A stretch of DNA of 64,000 nucleotides, taken from contig NZ_BDAY01000015.1 of assembly GCF_001612685.1 (NCBI RefSeq), positions 124,001 through 188,000 on the forward strand, read 5' to 3'. Source of the DNA: Nocardia altamirensis NBRC 108246. Lineage in GTDB: Bacteria; Actinomycetota; Actinomycetes; Mycobacteriales; Mycobacteriaceae. Shown here one piece after another: positions 24,964-33,151 of the stretch. The number at the start of each line of letters is the position of its first letter. Position 1 is the stretch's first letter. A program made the position numbers and the translations under genes. The notes under the pieces are model-generated. The model ran no database searches and was not told the DNA's origin. It saw nothing but the letters and a program-made list of their open reading frames with translations.

Positions 24964-26601
24964 GTGAGCAGCGACATCACCGCGACGGCGGCCTGGCGGA
25001 AACTGCACGAGCACTTCGACGGGATCGCGGGACGCCACCTGCGGGATATCTTCGCCGACGATCCGGCTCGTGGTCGTGAGCTGACCATCGATGTCGCTGA
25101 CCTGCATATCGACTACAGCAAGCATCGCCTCACCAGGGAAACCCTGCATCTGCTCGTCGAATTGGCGCGGGAGGCACACGTTGCCGAGCGCAGGGACGCC
25201 ATGTACCGGGGCGAGCACATCAACACTTCGGAAGACCGTGCGGTCGCGCATATCGCGTTGCGCCTGCCCGAGGGTGCGTCGCTGACCGTCGACGGCGCGG
25301 ACGCCGGTGCCGACGTGCACGAGGTGCTGCGCCGGATGGGCGATTTCACCGACGCGCTGCGTTCCGGCGCGTGGCGTGGCGCGACCGGCGAACGCATCAG
25401 CACCGTCGTCAATATCGGGATCGGCGGCTCCGACCTCGGTCCGGTGATGGTGTACCAGGCGTTGCGGCATTACGCCGACGCCGGGATCAGCGCTCGGTTC
25501 GTGTCCAATGTCGACCCGGCCGATCTGGTGGCCAAGCTCGACGGACTCGACCCGGCGACAACGCTGTTCATCGTCGCCTCCAAGACCTTCACCACCCTGG
25601 AGACCCTGACCAACGCCACTGCCGCGCGACGTTGGCTGGTGGCCGCGCTCGGCGAGGATGCGGTGGCCAAGCATTTCGTCGCTGTCTCGACCAACGCGGC
25701 GAAGGTGGCGGAGTTCGGCATCGACACCGCGAACATGTTCGGCTTCTGGGACTGGGTCGGCGGCCGCTACTCGGTGGACTCCGCGATCGGCCTCTCGGTG
25801 ATGGCGACCATCGGCAAGGCGCGTTTCGCCGAGTTCCTCGCCGGAATGCACGCCGTGGACGAGCATTTCGCGAACGCGCCGCTCGACGCGAACGCGCCGG
25901 TGCTGCTCGGCCTGCTCGGTGTCTGGTACTCGAACTTCTTCGGTGCGGAATCCCGTGCGGTGCTGCCCTATTCGAACGACCTGGCGCGCTTTCCCGCCTA
26001 CCTCCAGCAGCTGACGATGGAGTCGAACGGCAAGTCGGTGCGCGCCGACGGCACGCCGGTCAGCACCTCCACCGGCGAAATCTTCTGGGGCGAGCCAGGA
26101 ACCAACGGCCAGCACGCGTTCTACCAACTGCTGCACCAGGGCACCCGCCTCATCCCCGCCGACTTCATCGGATTCGCCAGGCCGACCGACGATCTGCCGA
26201 CCCGCGACGGCACCGGCAGCATGCACGACATCCTGATGAGCAACCTGTTCGCGCAGACCAAGGTGCTCGCGTTCGGCAAGACCGCCGAGGAGATCGCCGC
26301 CGAGGGCACCGACCCGAAGGTGGTGCCGCACAAGGTGATGCCGGGCAATCGGCCGAGCACCACCATCCTGGCTCCGCGGCTCACACCCTCGGTGGTCGGA
26401 CAGCTCATCGCGCTCTACGAGCATCAGGTGTTCGTCGAGGGCACCATCTGGGGCGTCGACAGCTTCGATCAGTGGGGCGTGGAACTGGGCAAACAGCAGG
26501 CGCTCGCGCTCGCGCCGCTGCTGACCTCCGCGACCGAACCTGCGTCGCAGGGTGATTCGTCCACCGATGCGCTCATCGGCTGGTACCGCGGCAACAAGTA
26601 G
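24964..26601 (+). CDS. pgi: glucose-6-phosphate isomerase
   Basis: A 545-residue protein of typical length. The first SIS domain has [19 protein letters not shown] and [12 protein letters not shown] (phosphate-binding Ser/Thr). The second has [16 protein letters not shown], the catalytic Glu region ([10 protein letters not shown]), [15 protein letters not shown] (catalytic His) and [10 protein letters not shown] (C-terminal Lys). It interconverts glucose-6-phosphate and fructose-6-phosphate in glycolysis and gluconeogenesis. The start is GTG 24964. It lies on the opposite strand from gabD; M. tuberculosis has pgi in the same neighbourhood. Confidence 0.97.
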   Translation: MSSDITATAAWRKLHEHFDGIAGRHLRDIFADDPARGRELTIDVADLHIDYSKHRLTRETLHLLVELAREAHVAERRDAMYRGEHINTSEDRAVAHIALRLPEGASLTVDGADAGADVHEVLRRMGDFTDALRSGAWRGATGERISTVVNIGIGGSDLGPVMVYQALRHYADAGISARFVSNVDPADLVAKLDGLDPATTLFIVASKTFTTLETLTNATAARRWLVAALGEDAVAKHFVAVSTNAAKVAEFGIDTANMFGFWDWVGGRYSVDSAIGLSVMATIGKARFAEFLAGMHAVDEHFANAPLDANAPVLLGLLGVWYSNFFGAESRAVLPYSNDLARFPAYLQQLTMESNGKSVRADGTPVSTSTGEIFWGEPGTNGQHAFYQLLHQGTRLIPADFIGFARPTDDLPTRDGTGSMHDILMSNLFAQTKVLAFGKTAEEIAAEGTDPKVVPHKVMPGNRPSTTILAPRLTPSVVGQLIALYEHQVFVEGTIWGVDSFDQWGVELGKQQALALAPLLTSATEPASQGDSSTDALIGWYRGNK

Positions 26602-26621
26602 CTTCGGCGGGGCTGAATCAC

Positions 26622-27308
26622 TCAGTCCCGCAGCACGATCTCGTAGTGCCCGGCACGCTGCCGCAGCACCAGATCGGCGCGGTCCTTCGTGGTGGCGATC
26701 AGGTCGGCGTTGCGCAGGTCGCTGTCGTGCACTTTGACCACCGCGGCCTCGAGACTGCGGCCGCCGCGAATGTGGCGGCGCACCAACCGATCCTCGAGCA
26801 CGCCACGCGGCGCATCGAGGTACCAGCATTCGTCGAGCAGCTTCCGGACCGCGGACCATTCCTGGTCACCGATATCGTCGAGCAGCAGATAGTTGCCCTC
26901 GACGATCGCGATCGTGTGCTGTTCGAAAACGACGCCTGCCGGAATCGGGTCGTGCACCGAGCGGTCGAAGATCGGCCACGGCACCGCGGCGCCGATCGGA
27001 GTGTCGCGCAACCTGCGCAGGTTGTCGACGAACCCCGCGGTGTCGAACGTGTCCGGCTCCCCTTTGCGCGCAAGGTTTCCCGCCGCTTCCAACACCTCGT
27101 TGGTCAGGTGGTAGCCGTCCATCGGCGCGATCTCGGCGCAGCACACCGTGATATCGAGCGCATCCCGGATCCGCGCCGACAGGGTGGACTTGCCCGCACC
27201 CGGCGGACCGGCGATGCCGAGGAGGTATCGCCCGTCTCGCGCAGCGGCGTGCTCGCGCACCCGCTGCGCCAGCCAGCCCACTGATGTCTCGACCCGTGCC
27301 CCTACCAT
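26622..27308 (-). CDS. uridine kinase-like nucleoside/nucleotide kinase family protein
   Basis: A 228-residue P-loop kinase. Walker A GPPGAGKST (about 34-42) is followed by an APMDGYHL substrate-binding motif, FDRSVHDPIPAG, VEGNYLLLDD (Walker B-like) and a LID region RRHIRGGRSLEAA. This pattern fits the phosphoribulokinase/uridine kinase superfamily, YggC/panK-like branch (PRK09270 type), often annotated as nucleoside or fructose-related kinases; the real substrate is not known. It is convergent with pgi (20-bp gap). A TAGGGT -10 lies 8 nt before the ATG (27317-27322, minus strand). Confidence 0.85.
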   Translation of the reverse strand: MVGARVETSVGWLAQRVREHAAARDGRYLLGIAGPPGAGKSTLSARIRDALDITVCCAEIAPMDGYHLTNEVLEAAGNLARKGEPDTFDTAGFVDNLRRLRDTPIGAAVPWPIFDRSVHDPIPAGVVFEQHTIAIVEGNYLLLDDIGDQEWSAVRKLLDECWYLDAPRGVLEDRLVRRHIRGGRSLEAAVVKVHDSDLRNADLIATTKDRADLVLRQRAGHYEIVLRD

Positions 27309-27355
27309 CGCGGGTCACCCTAACCGAGGGCGCGCGAACGGGGACCGGATCGGGA

Positions 27356-28975
27356 TCAGACCAACGCTCTTTCGATGATGGCGCCGGTGTCGACCCCGGT
27401 CGGCAGGGTGCCGAACGCGATGCCCCAGTCGTCGCCGAGTCGGGTGGCGCAGAACGCGTCGGCGACGGCCGGATGACCGTGCCGCACCAGCTGCGCGCCC
27501 TGCAGCACCAGCGCCATCAGCTCGACGACGCGGCGGGCGCGATATTCGATATCGCTGAGGTCGGCGAGTTCCTTGCCGACCTTGGTGATCGCGTCGTCGA
27601 GCCGTGGGTTCGCCCCATGCGCCAGCGAAACCTCGGCGAAGTACGCCTCGACCGTCTCCGGCTGACGGCCCATGGCGCGCAACGCATCCAGCGCCGCGAC
27701 ATTGCCGGAGCCTTCCCAGATGGACATCAGCGGCGCCTCACGGTAAAGCCGTGGCATGCCAGACTCCTCGGCATAGCCGTTGCCGCCGAAGCATTCCAGC
27801 GCCTCGGCTGCGTGTGCAGGCGCACGCTTGCACACCCAATATTTGGTGATGGCCAGCGCGATGCGCCGCAACGCCGCCTCGGCCGGATCGCTGCCTGCGC
27901 GGTCGGTGGCGCCTGCCAGCCGCATCATCACGGTGGTCGCGGCGTCGGACTCGATGACCAGGTCCGCCAGCACATTCCGCATGGCGGGCTGATCGATCAG
28001 CTTGGCGCCGAACGCCTCTCGATGCCTGGCGTGGTGGGCAGCGAACACCGCCCCGGTCCGCATCCCGGTGGCCGAACCGATCACGCAGTCCAACCGCGTC
28101 ATGTTCACCATCTCGATGATGGTCTTGACCCCGGCGCCTTCCGCGCCGACGAGCCAGCCGGTGGCGTTCTCGTATTCGATCTCGGAGGAGGCGTTGGACT
28201 TGTTGCCCAGCTTGTCCTTGAGTCGTTGAATGCGAATGGGGTTGCGGGTGCCGTCCGGCAGCACTCGGGTCAGCAGGAAACAGGACAGGCCACCGGGTGC
28301 CTTGGCCAGCGTCAGGAACATGTCCGACATCGGCGCCGAGGTGAACCACTTGTGCCCGACGATCCGGTACGAGCCGTCGGGTTGCGGTGTCGCCGTTGTG
28401 GTGTTGGCGCGGACGTCGGAGCCGCCCTGCTTCTCCGTCATCGACATGCCCGCGATGAGCCCGGCCTTGGTCGAGGGTTCGCGCAGCCCGAAGTCGTAGA
28501 ACCTGGAGCCGAGCAGCGGTTCGTAGCGCGCCGAGAGTTCCTTGTTGTGTCGCAGCGCGGGGACCACGGCGTAGGTCATCGAGATCGGGCACATGTGGCC
28601 TGCCTCGACGGCGCCCCAGGTGAAGAATTTCGCCGTACGCGCCACATGGGTGCCTGGCCGGTCGTCGAGCCACGGCGCACCGTGCAACCCGTGCGCCACC
28701 GCGACTTTCATCAAGTCGTGCCAGTGCGGATGGAACTCGACCTCGTCTATCCGGTTGCCATAGCGGTCGTGGGTGCGCAGCACCGGCGGATACTCGTTGG
28801 CGATGCGTCCCCACTCCTGCGCCTCGGAACCGCCTGCGAGCACACCGAGTTCGCGCACCTCGGGTTCGGCCCAGCCCGCACCCTCGCGGTGCAGCCCTTC
28901 GAGCAGCGCCGGATTGCGCGAGACGTCGAACGGTGCGATATCGGGTACCTGGTTGAACACGTCATGCGTCTGCAT
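27356..28975 (-). CDS. aidB: AidB family acyl-CoA dehydrogenase (internal start within fused ORF)
   Basis: A 539-residue protein when started at ATG 28975, which has AGGAG 6 nt upstream. It follows E. coli AidB along its whole length: QTHDVFNQVP, REGAGW, FHPHWHDLM, AGHMCPISMTYA, MSMTEKQGGSDVRANTT, VGHKWFTSAPMSD, RLKDKLGNKSNASSEIE, ECFGGNGYAEESGMPRLYREAPLMSIWEGSGN. It is a FAD-containing member of the acyl-CoA dehydrogenase superfamily linked to the adaptive response to alkylation; no true acyl-CoA substrate is established for AidB. The enoyl-CoA hydratase gene is divergent. It may be produced alone, as part of the TetR fusion, or both. Confidence 0.92.
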   Translation of the reverse strand: MQTHDVFNQVPDIAPFDVSRNPALLEGLHREGAGWAEPEVRELGVLAGGSEAQEWGRIANEYPPVLRTHDRYGNRIDEVEFHPHWHDLMKVAVAHGLHGAPWLDDRPGTHVARTAKFFTWGAVEAGHMCPISMTYAVVPALRHNKELSARYEPLLGSRFYDFGLREPSTKAGLIAGMSMTEKQGGSDVRANTTTATPQPDGSYRIVGHKWFTSAPMSDMFLTLAKAPGGLSCFLLTRVLPDGTRNPIRIQRLKDKLGNKSNASSEIEYENATGWLVGAEGAGVKTIIEMVNMTRLDCVIGSATGMRTGAVFAAHHARHREAFGAKLIDQPAMRNVLADLVIESDAATTVMMRLAGATDRAGSDPAEAALRRIALAITKYWVCKRAPAHAAEALECFGGNGYAEESGMPRLYREAPLMSIWEGSGNVAALDALRAMGRQPETVEAYFAEVSLAHGANPRLDDAITKVGKELADLSDIEYRARRVVELMALVLQGAQLVRHGHPAVADAFCATRLGDDWGIAFGTLPTGVDTGAIIERALV

Positions 28976-29611
28976 CGGACACTCCTGATTCCGGCCGAGC
29001 GACAGTCCGCTCGATGCCGCGCGCACGCCGAGTGCACGCAAGGCGAAGGCAATGAGTTCGGGGACAACACTTTCCCCGTGTTGCGCCGTGGCAAGCGGAC
29101 CGACGAGCACCTCGCCGATCGCGCCGACCAGCGCGGCCGCACTGATCAATGGGTCTTGCGGCGGCAGCTCGCCGGACGAAACACCGTCCGCGACAGCCTG
29201 TTCGAAGGCCGCGGCGAAGGCGCGCCGGAAGCGGAGGCGTTCCGCGTCGACCGCGGCGTCGACCGGTTCGACGAGCAGCACGTAGGCGAGCTTCGGATTC
29301 TTCATGGCGCGTCCGGCGAAGGTCTCCACCGCCGCGGTCACCCGCTCGATCGCCGTGCCCGCATGGCTGGCGGCGGCAACGGCGGCCACTTCCCGGATGA
29401 CGACCTTGCGGAACACGGCGGTGACCAACTCGGTCTTGTCCGTGAAGTTCTTGTAGACGGTGCCGGTGGCAACGCCCGCTTCCGCGGCGACCGCCGCCAT
29501 GGACAGCCCCGCGTATCCCGACCTGGACAGCACCTCGGTCGCGGCGGCCACGATCAGGCCCGCCTGCGCGTCGAGGCGGGCCTGCACAGCAGGGGTTCTG
29601 CGGTAGGCCAT
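27356..29611 (-). CDS. TetR regulator fused in frame to AidB-type acyl-CoA dehydrogenase
   Basis: One uninterrupted frame of 751 codons. Residues 1-212 are a complete TetR/AcrR repressor: a helix-turn-helix in LSMAAVAAEAGVATGTVYKNFTDKTELV (about 38-65) and a helical C-terminal domain ending near LIAFALRALGV. Residues 213-751 are a complete AidB-type protein beginning MQTHDVFNQVP. No stop codon separates them; the joining residues are AASSGLSLGRNQECP. A fusion would place a ligand-sensing repressor on a flavoprotein that in E. coli itself binds DNA. Alternatives are a lost stop or a single-base indel: the +2 frame has a TGA just inside aidB. An internal Shine-Dalgarno sequence (AGGAG) also allows AidB to be made separately. 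Confidence 0.7.
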   Translation of the reverse strand: MAYRRTPAVQARLDAQAGLIVAAATEVLSRSGYAGLSMAAVAAEAGVATGTVYKNFTDKTELVTAVFRKVVIREVAAVAAASHAGTAIERVTAAVETFAGRAMKNPKLAYVLLVEPVDAAVDAERLRFRRAFAAAFEQAVADGVSSGELPPQDPLISAAALVGAIGEVLVGPLATAQHGESVVPELIAFALRALGVRAASSGLSLGRNQECPMQTHDVFNQVPDIAPFDVSRNPALLEGLHREGAGWAEPEVRELGVLAGGSEAQEWGRIANEYPPVLRTHDRYGNRIDEVEFHPHWHDLMKVAVAHGLHGAPWLDDRPGTHVARTAKFFTWGAVEAGHMCPISMTYAVVPALRHNKELSARYEPLLGSRFYDFGLREPSTKAGLIAGMSMTEKQGGSDVRANTTTATPQPDGSYRIVGHKWFTSAPMSDMFLTLAKAPGGLSCFLLTRVLPDGTRNPIRIQRLKDKLGNKSNASSEIEYENATGWLVGAEGAGVKTIIEMVNMTRLDCVIGSATGMRTGAVFAAHHARHREAFGAKLIDQPAMRNVLADLVIESDAATTVMMRLAGATDRAGSDPAEAALRRIALAITKYWVCKRAPAHAAEALECFGGNGYAEESGMPRLYREAPLMSIWEGSGNVAALDALRAMGRQPETVEAYFAEVSLAHGANPRLDDAITKVGKELADLSDIEYRARRVVELMALVLQGAQLVRHGHPAVADAFCATRLGDDWGIAFGTLPTGVDTGAIIERALV

Positions 29612-29612
29612 A

Positions 29613-29641
29613 CAAGAAGTGAACCATGAATTCATTTCTTG
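29613..29641. promoter_or_regulatory. likely TetR operator between TetR-AidB and enoyl-CoA hydratase genes
   Basis: Inverted repeat CAAGAAGTGAA (29613-29623) / TTCATTTCTTG (29631-29641), 10 of 11 positions complementary, 7-bp spacer, directly upstream of the TetR start codon at 29611. Its position in the divergent promoter region suggests it controls both directions. Confidence 0.6.
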
Positions 29642-29743
29642 CCACAAGCGCGGTTTTACAACGTATGTTCGGGGCGTGAGCAGACTAATCACAGTCAACG
29701 CCCGCACGGGCGCCACAGAGTCGAACAGCAGCGAGGTGTGGTC

Positions 29744-30505
29744 ATGAGTGTGCGAATCGAACGCGACGGTCCGGTGACCACGGTGATCCTGCACCGCCCC
29801 GAAGCACGCAACGCGGTCGACGGACCGACCGCGGCGGCGCTGGCCGACGCCTTCCGCGAGTTCGACGCCGATCCCAACGCCGCGGCGGCGGTGTTGTGGG
29901 GCGACGGCGGCACCTTCTGCGCAGGCTCCGACCTCAAGAGCCTCGGCACCGAACGGTCCAACCACGCCACCGAGGAAGGCGACGGCCCGATGGGGCCGAC
30001 GCGGATGCGGTTGTCCAAGCCGGTGATCGCCGCCGTTTCCGGCTACGCCGTCGCGGGCGGGCTCGAGCTCGCGCTGTGGTGCGATATGCGAGTTGCCGAG
30101 CAGGACAGCACCTTCGGCGTGTTCTGTCGCCGCTGGGGCGTGCCGCTCATCGACGGGGGCACCCTGCGCCTGCCCCGCATCATCGGCGCGGGCCGCGCGA
30201 TGGACCTGGTGCTCACCGGCCGCCCGGTCGACGCCGCAGAGGCGCTGCAGTTCGGCCTGGTGAACCGTGTCGTCCCGACCGGCGAAGCCCGTAGTGCCGC
30301 AGAACAACTCGCCGCCGAGCTGGCCGCCCTCCCCCAGGCCTGCCTGCGCTCGGACCGCATGTCGCTGCTGGAACAGGACGGGATGGACGAGGTCGCCGCG
30401 CTGCGCAACGAATTCCGGCACGGCTTGACCGCGATGGCCAACGGAGCGCTCGACGGAGCCAAGCGCTTCGCCGCCGGTGCGGGCCGCCACGGCGCAACGG
30501 CGTGA
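29744..30505 (+). CDS. enoyl-CoA hydratase/isomerase family protein (crotonase)
   Basis: A 253-residue crotonase-fold protein starting at ATG 29744 (GAGG 9 nt upstream). Motifs: RPEARNAVDG (N-terminal), oxyanion-hole segments FCAGSDLKSLG and VSGYAVAGGLELALWCDMRVA, and GVPLIDGGTLRLPRIIGAGRAMDLVLTG. In the usual Glu positions the second segment reads WGVPLIDGG, so classical hydratase activity should be checked; some members are isomerases or hydrolases. The TGA overlaps the GTG of the acyltransferase gene, so the two are translationally coupled. It is divergent from TetR-AidB across a palindromic operator. Confidence 0.88.
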   Translation: MSVRIERDGPVTTVILHRPEARNAVDGPTAAALADAFREFDADPNAAAAVLWGDGGTFCAGSDLKSLGTERSNHATEEGDGPMGPTRMRLSKPVIAAVSGYAVAGGLELALWCDMRVAEQDSTFGVFCRRWGVPLIDGGTLRLPRIIGAGRAMDLVLTGRPVDAAEALQFGLVNRVVPTGEARSAAEQLAAELAALPQACLRSDRMSLLEQDGMDEVAALRNEFRHGLTAMANGALDGAKRFAAGAGRHGATA

Positions 30506-31797
30506 ACCGGCCGGGCCGGTTGAGTGTCGTCGACGAGATCTTTCTGCGGACCCATCGTGGCCTCGGCACTCCCATTGCGCTGCAAGGGTTGTGGCGCACC
30601 GCCGACCGCATCGATCCCGACCTGCTGCGGCGGGTGCATGCGGCGTTGCGCACCGGCCCGCTCGGGCGGCGGGTAGTTCGTCCTCGGGTGCCGGGCGCAC
30701 GCCGCGCCTGGCAGGCGAACACGAGCGCGCATCCGCTCGTGCTCGCCGACCGGCCCCTTCCCGCTGCCGCCCTCTTCGAGTGGGCCGACGCGCAGGGCGC
30801 CGACCTGGATCCCGAGTTCGGTCCTGGCTGGCGGCTGTCCGCGACCGCACTGGACGACGGCGGTTCCCTTGTCTCCCTGACCTGTTCGCACGCGCTCGCC
30901 GATGGCCGAGCACTGGTCCTCGCCATCGACGACGCGATGGGCGGCCGGTCGTTGGCAGCCGGACCCGATCGCGCACGCACTGATGCGCACGCGAAGCTCG
31001 ATCCAGGCAGTCAGCCGTATGCTGTTGGCCCCGAGTCGGATTGGGCCGATGCCCGACGCCAGTGGTCGACTGTCCTGCGCGGCACGGCGAAGGCATTGCG
31101 CGGCGGTATTCCCGAGCGCCCACATCCCCAGACAGGCCGCGAACCGGTCCGCACCACCGGCGGACCAACGCATAGCGCGGTACTGCAATGCGCCGCCGCC
31201 GACTGGGACCGCACCGCCGCCGCTCACCAGGGCACCGCGAACAGCCTCTTCATCGCCTTGGTCGCGAACACACTGTGGGCCACCGGATTCCCGAACGACA
31301 CGATCGACGCCAGTCTCCCGGTCGACACTCGGGACGAACCCCGCGTCGACAACGACCTCGCGATGACCGATATCACCGTCGACCGCACCGACACCCCGGC
31401 GACGATCCGCGAAAAGTCCCGCGCCGCTTACGAACATCGCATGTCGAGCCCGGGCGGCATGCCTGAGGAACTGCTTCAGGTGATCCCCGACCGCTGGGCC
31501 TACGCGCTGTCCAAGGGCGCGGGCGAGCGAGACATCCTGTGCTCCAATATCGGCGCCATACCTGCCACGCTGCGCACCCTCGGCCCCCATCGCTGCCTCG
31601 GCGTCGCCGCCCGCGCGATCCACCCCGGTCTCACCGCGGCACATCTGCCGCGTACCCGCCTGTCCGGCTACCTGTGCCGCCTCGCCGACGACTACGTGCT
31701 TTCGCTGGTCAGCCTGGACCCGGATCGCGTCGAATCCGGCTCCGCACTGGCCACGTTCGCCCGCAAGACGCTCGAGCTGCCGGTCCGCGTGTGGTGA
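30502..31797 (+). CDS. PapA/condensation-like acyltransferase (HxxxDG)
   Basis: A 431-residue protein with the condensation/wax-ester-synthase fold signature CSHALADGRALV: His130 and Asp134-Gly135 form HxxxDG, preceded by Ser instead of a second His. The N-terminus (VDEIFLRTHRGLGTP) and the later DASLPVDTRDEPRVDNDLA segment (DFGWG-like region) fit PapA or WS/DGAT-type enzymes that move acyl groups from CoA or carrier proteins to alcohols. It starts by GTGA overlap with the enoyl-CoA hydratase gene. Context suggests an acyl-lipid modification step. Substrates are unknown. Confidence 0.75.
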   Translation: MNRPGRLSVVDEIFLRTHRGLGTPIALQGLWRTADRIDPDLLRRVHAALRTGPLGRRVVRPRVPGARRAWQANTSAHPLVLADRPLPAAALFEWADAQGADLDPEFGPGWRLSATALDDGGSLVSLTCSHALADGRALVLAIDDAMGGRSLAAGPDRARTDAHAKLDPGSQPYAVGPESDWADARRQWSTVLRGTAKALRGGIPERPHPQTGREPVRTTGGPTHSAVLQCAAADWDRTAAAHQGTANSLFIALVANTLWATGFPNDTIDASLPVDTRDEPRVDNDLAMTDITVDRTDTPATIREKSRAAYEHRMSSPGGMPEELLQVIPDRWAYALSKGAGERDILCSNIGAIPATLRTLGPHRCLGVAARAIHPGLTAAHLPRTRLSGYLCRLADDYVLSLVSLDPDRVESGSALATFARKTLELPVRVW

Positions 31798-31804
31798 GCC
31801 GAAT

Positions 31805-33007
31805 TCACTCCGCGGTGTCGAGGTCGTACGCGGTCAGCGCCGCCGCGAACAGCTGGGCGTGGTCGGCCCGGTTGGGGTCGTACCCGGTGAGTGTGCCGAC
31901 CCGGTTGAGCCGATAGTTGAGCGTATTGCGGTGCACCACAAGGGCCGCCGCCGCCTGCTGGCGGTTGTAGTCGTTGTCGATGAGCGCACGCAGCGCGTCG
32001 AGCAGATGCTGCTGGTCGTGCAGCGGATGCAGCAACGTGAGCAGCCAGGAGCGTGCCGGACCCGGCCGCGCGAGCTGATACTGCAGCGCCACGTCGGCCA
32101 TCCGGTACACGGCGGTCGGTCGCCGCAGTTGATAAGCGAGCCTGGCGATTTCGCCCGCCTCCGCCGCGGCGGCGGGGATGTCATCGATCCCTTCCGCGAC
32201 GGCAAGTCCGGCGACCGTCCGCACACCGGCGGCGTGCGCGACCTTGCTGACGAACGTGTCGAGCGCACCCGCGAATTCGCCTGCCGCGCTCGGCACCAGC
32301 ACCACCCCGCCGCCGCGTTCGACGGTGCTCAGCACCCGATCCGACACCGCGTCGATCTCGGCCTGCACGATCCGCAACACCGGCCGCGCACCGGCCGCCG
32401 GATCCGACTCGGCGACCCGGAAGACCAGCACCTCGAACCCGCCGTCCAGCGAGATGCCGAACCGCTCGGCCAGCAGATCGGTGGGCGACCCGTGCAGCAG
32501 CGCCTGTGCCACAGTGCGTTTCGCCTCGCGCTGCTCCCAGTGCAGGTCCTGCCGCTCCCGCAGGTACGCGCCTGCGACACCGGGCGTCACCGCACCGAGG
32601 TAGCCGAGCACGGACGGCACCGCCGCCAGGAGTTGTTCGCGCTGCTGCGGCGACGTCGCCGTGGCGGCCACCGACTTCCAGGCCGCGGCCGCGCCGAAGT
32701 GATAGACCGACAGCACGGTGTCGAGCGGGATCCCGGCCCGTGCCCGCCGCACCGCGACATCGATCAGCTCGGTCAGCTCCTCCTGCTGCGGCGGCCGACC
32801 GTCGACCAGCGACCGCAAAAACAACCGCAGGTTGGCCTCGACGGCGTGCGGCAGATCGTCCTTCGCGTCGGCCGACAACTCCCGATAGTCGGGCACCGCG
32901 ACAAGTACCTCGGACAACAGATCTCGGGCAACGTCGGGCAGCACGGACCTGATGTATTTCGAGAGTTCGTCCAGCGCGGTGGCATCGGTGCGAGCGGTCA
33001 CCCGCAC
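31805..33007 (-). CDS. PucR/CdaR family transcriptional regulator
   Basis: A 400-residue regulator. The N-terminal 1-150 region resembles RsbT co-antagonist-like or GAF-like sensors (VLPDVARDLLSEV, AVRRARAGIPLDTVLSVYHFG). A GGDEF-like middle follows, and the C-terminal PucR helix-turn-helix is clear (LLDALRALIDNDYNRQQAAAALVVHRNTLNYRLNRVGTLTGYDP). The start is GTG 33007; a second in-frame GTG lies 6 nt downstream. An inverted repeat upstream at 33065-33099 may be its operator. Convergent with the acyltransferase gene (7-bp gap). The target genes are not evident. Confidence 0.87.
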   Translation of the reverse strand: MRVTARTDATALDELSKYIRSVLPDVARDLLSEVLVAVPDYRELSADAKDDLPHAVEANLRLFLRSLVDGRPPQQEELTELIDVAVRRARAGIPLDTVLSVYHFGAAAAWKSVAATATSPQQREQLLAAVPSVLGYLGAVTPGVAGAYLRERQDLHWEQREAKRTVAQALLHGSPTDLLAERFGISLDGGFEVLVFRVAESDPAAGARPVLRIVQAEIDAVSDRVLSTVERGGGVVLVPSAAGEFAGALDTFVSKVAHAAGVRTVAGLAVAEGIDDIPAAAAEAGEIARLAYQLRRPTAVYRMADVALQYQLARPGPARSWLLTLLHPLHDQQHLLDALRALIDNDYNRQQAAAALVVHRNTLNYRLNRVGTLTGYDPNRADHAQLFAAALTAYDLDTAE

Positions 33008-33064
33008 ATTGTTTGCACAGACAAACCGCTGCGCACAACACCTAGCCGCGAACCGGTCCGATTA

Positions 33065-33099
33065 GTGCATCCGACCAACCCAAATCCCGTCCGATGCAC
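33065..33099. repeat. inverted repeat upstream of PucR gene
   Basis: GTGCATCCGAC (33065-33075) and GTCCGATGCAC (33089-33099), 10 of 11 complementary. It may be a PucR operator or the terminator of the DUF4436 gene. A smaller GTTTG-N6-CAAAC repeat sits at about 33011-33026, next to the PucR start. Confidence 0.45.
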
Positions 33100-33151
33100 A
33101 AACATCGACCACGATCCCTTGGCATCCGAACGATGAGCAACACCACAGCGG

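Noticed and set aside
24856-26859. 667-codon minus-strand frame opposite pgi
   Set aside because: Shadow frame; pgi motifs are complete on the plus strand.
29612-31168. Upstream extension of the TetR-AidB frame across the enoyl-CoA hydratase gene
   Set aside because: The open frame continues on the minus strand, but it is antisense to a well-supported crotonase gene; TetR homology begins at 29611.
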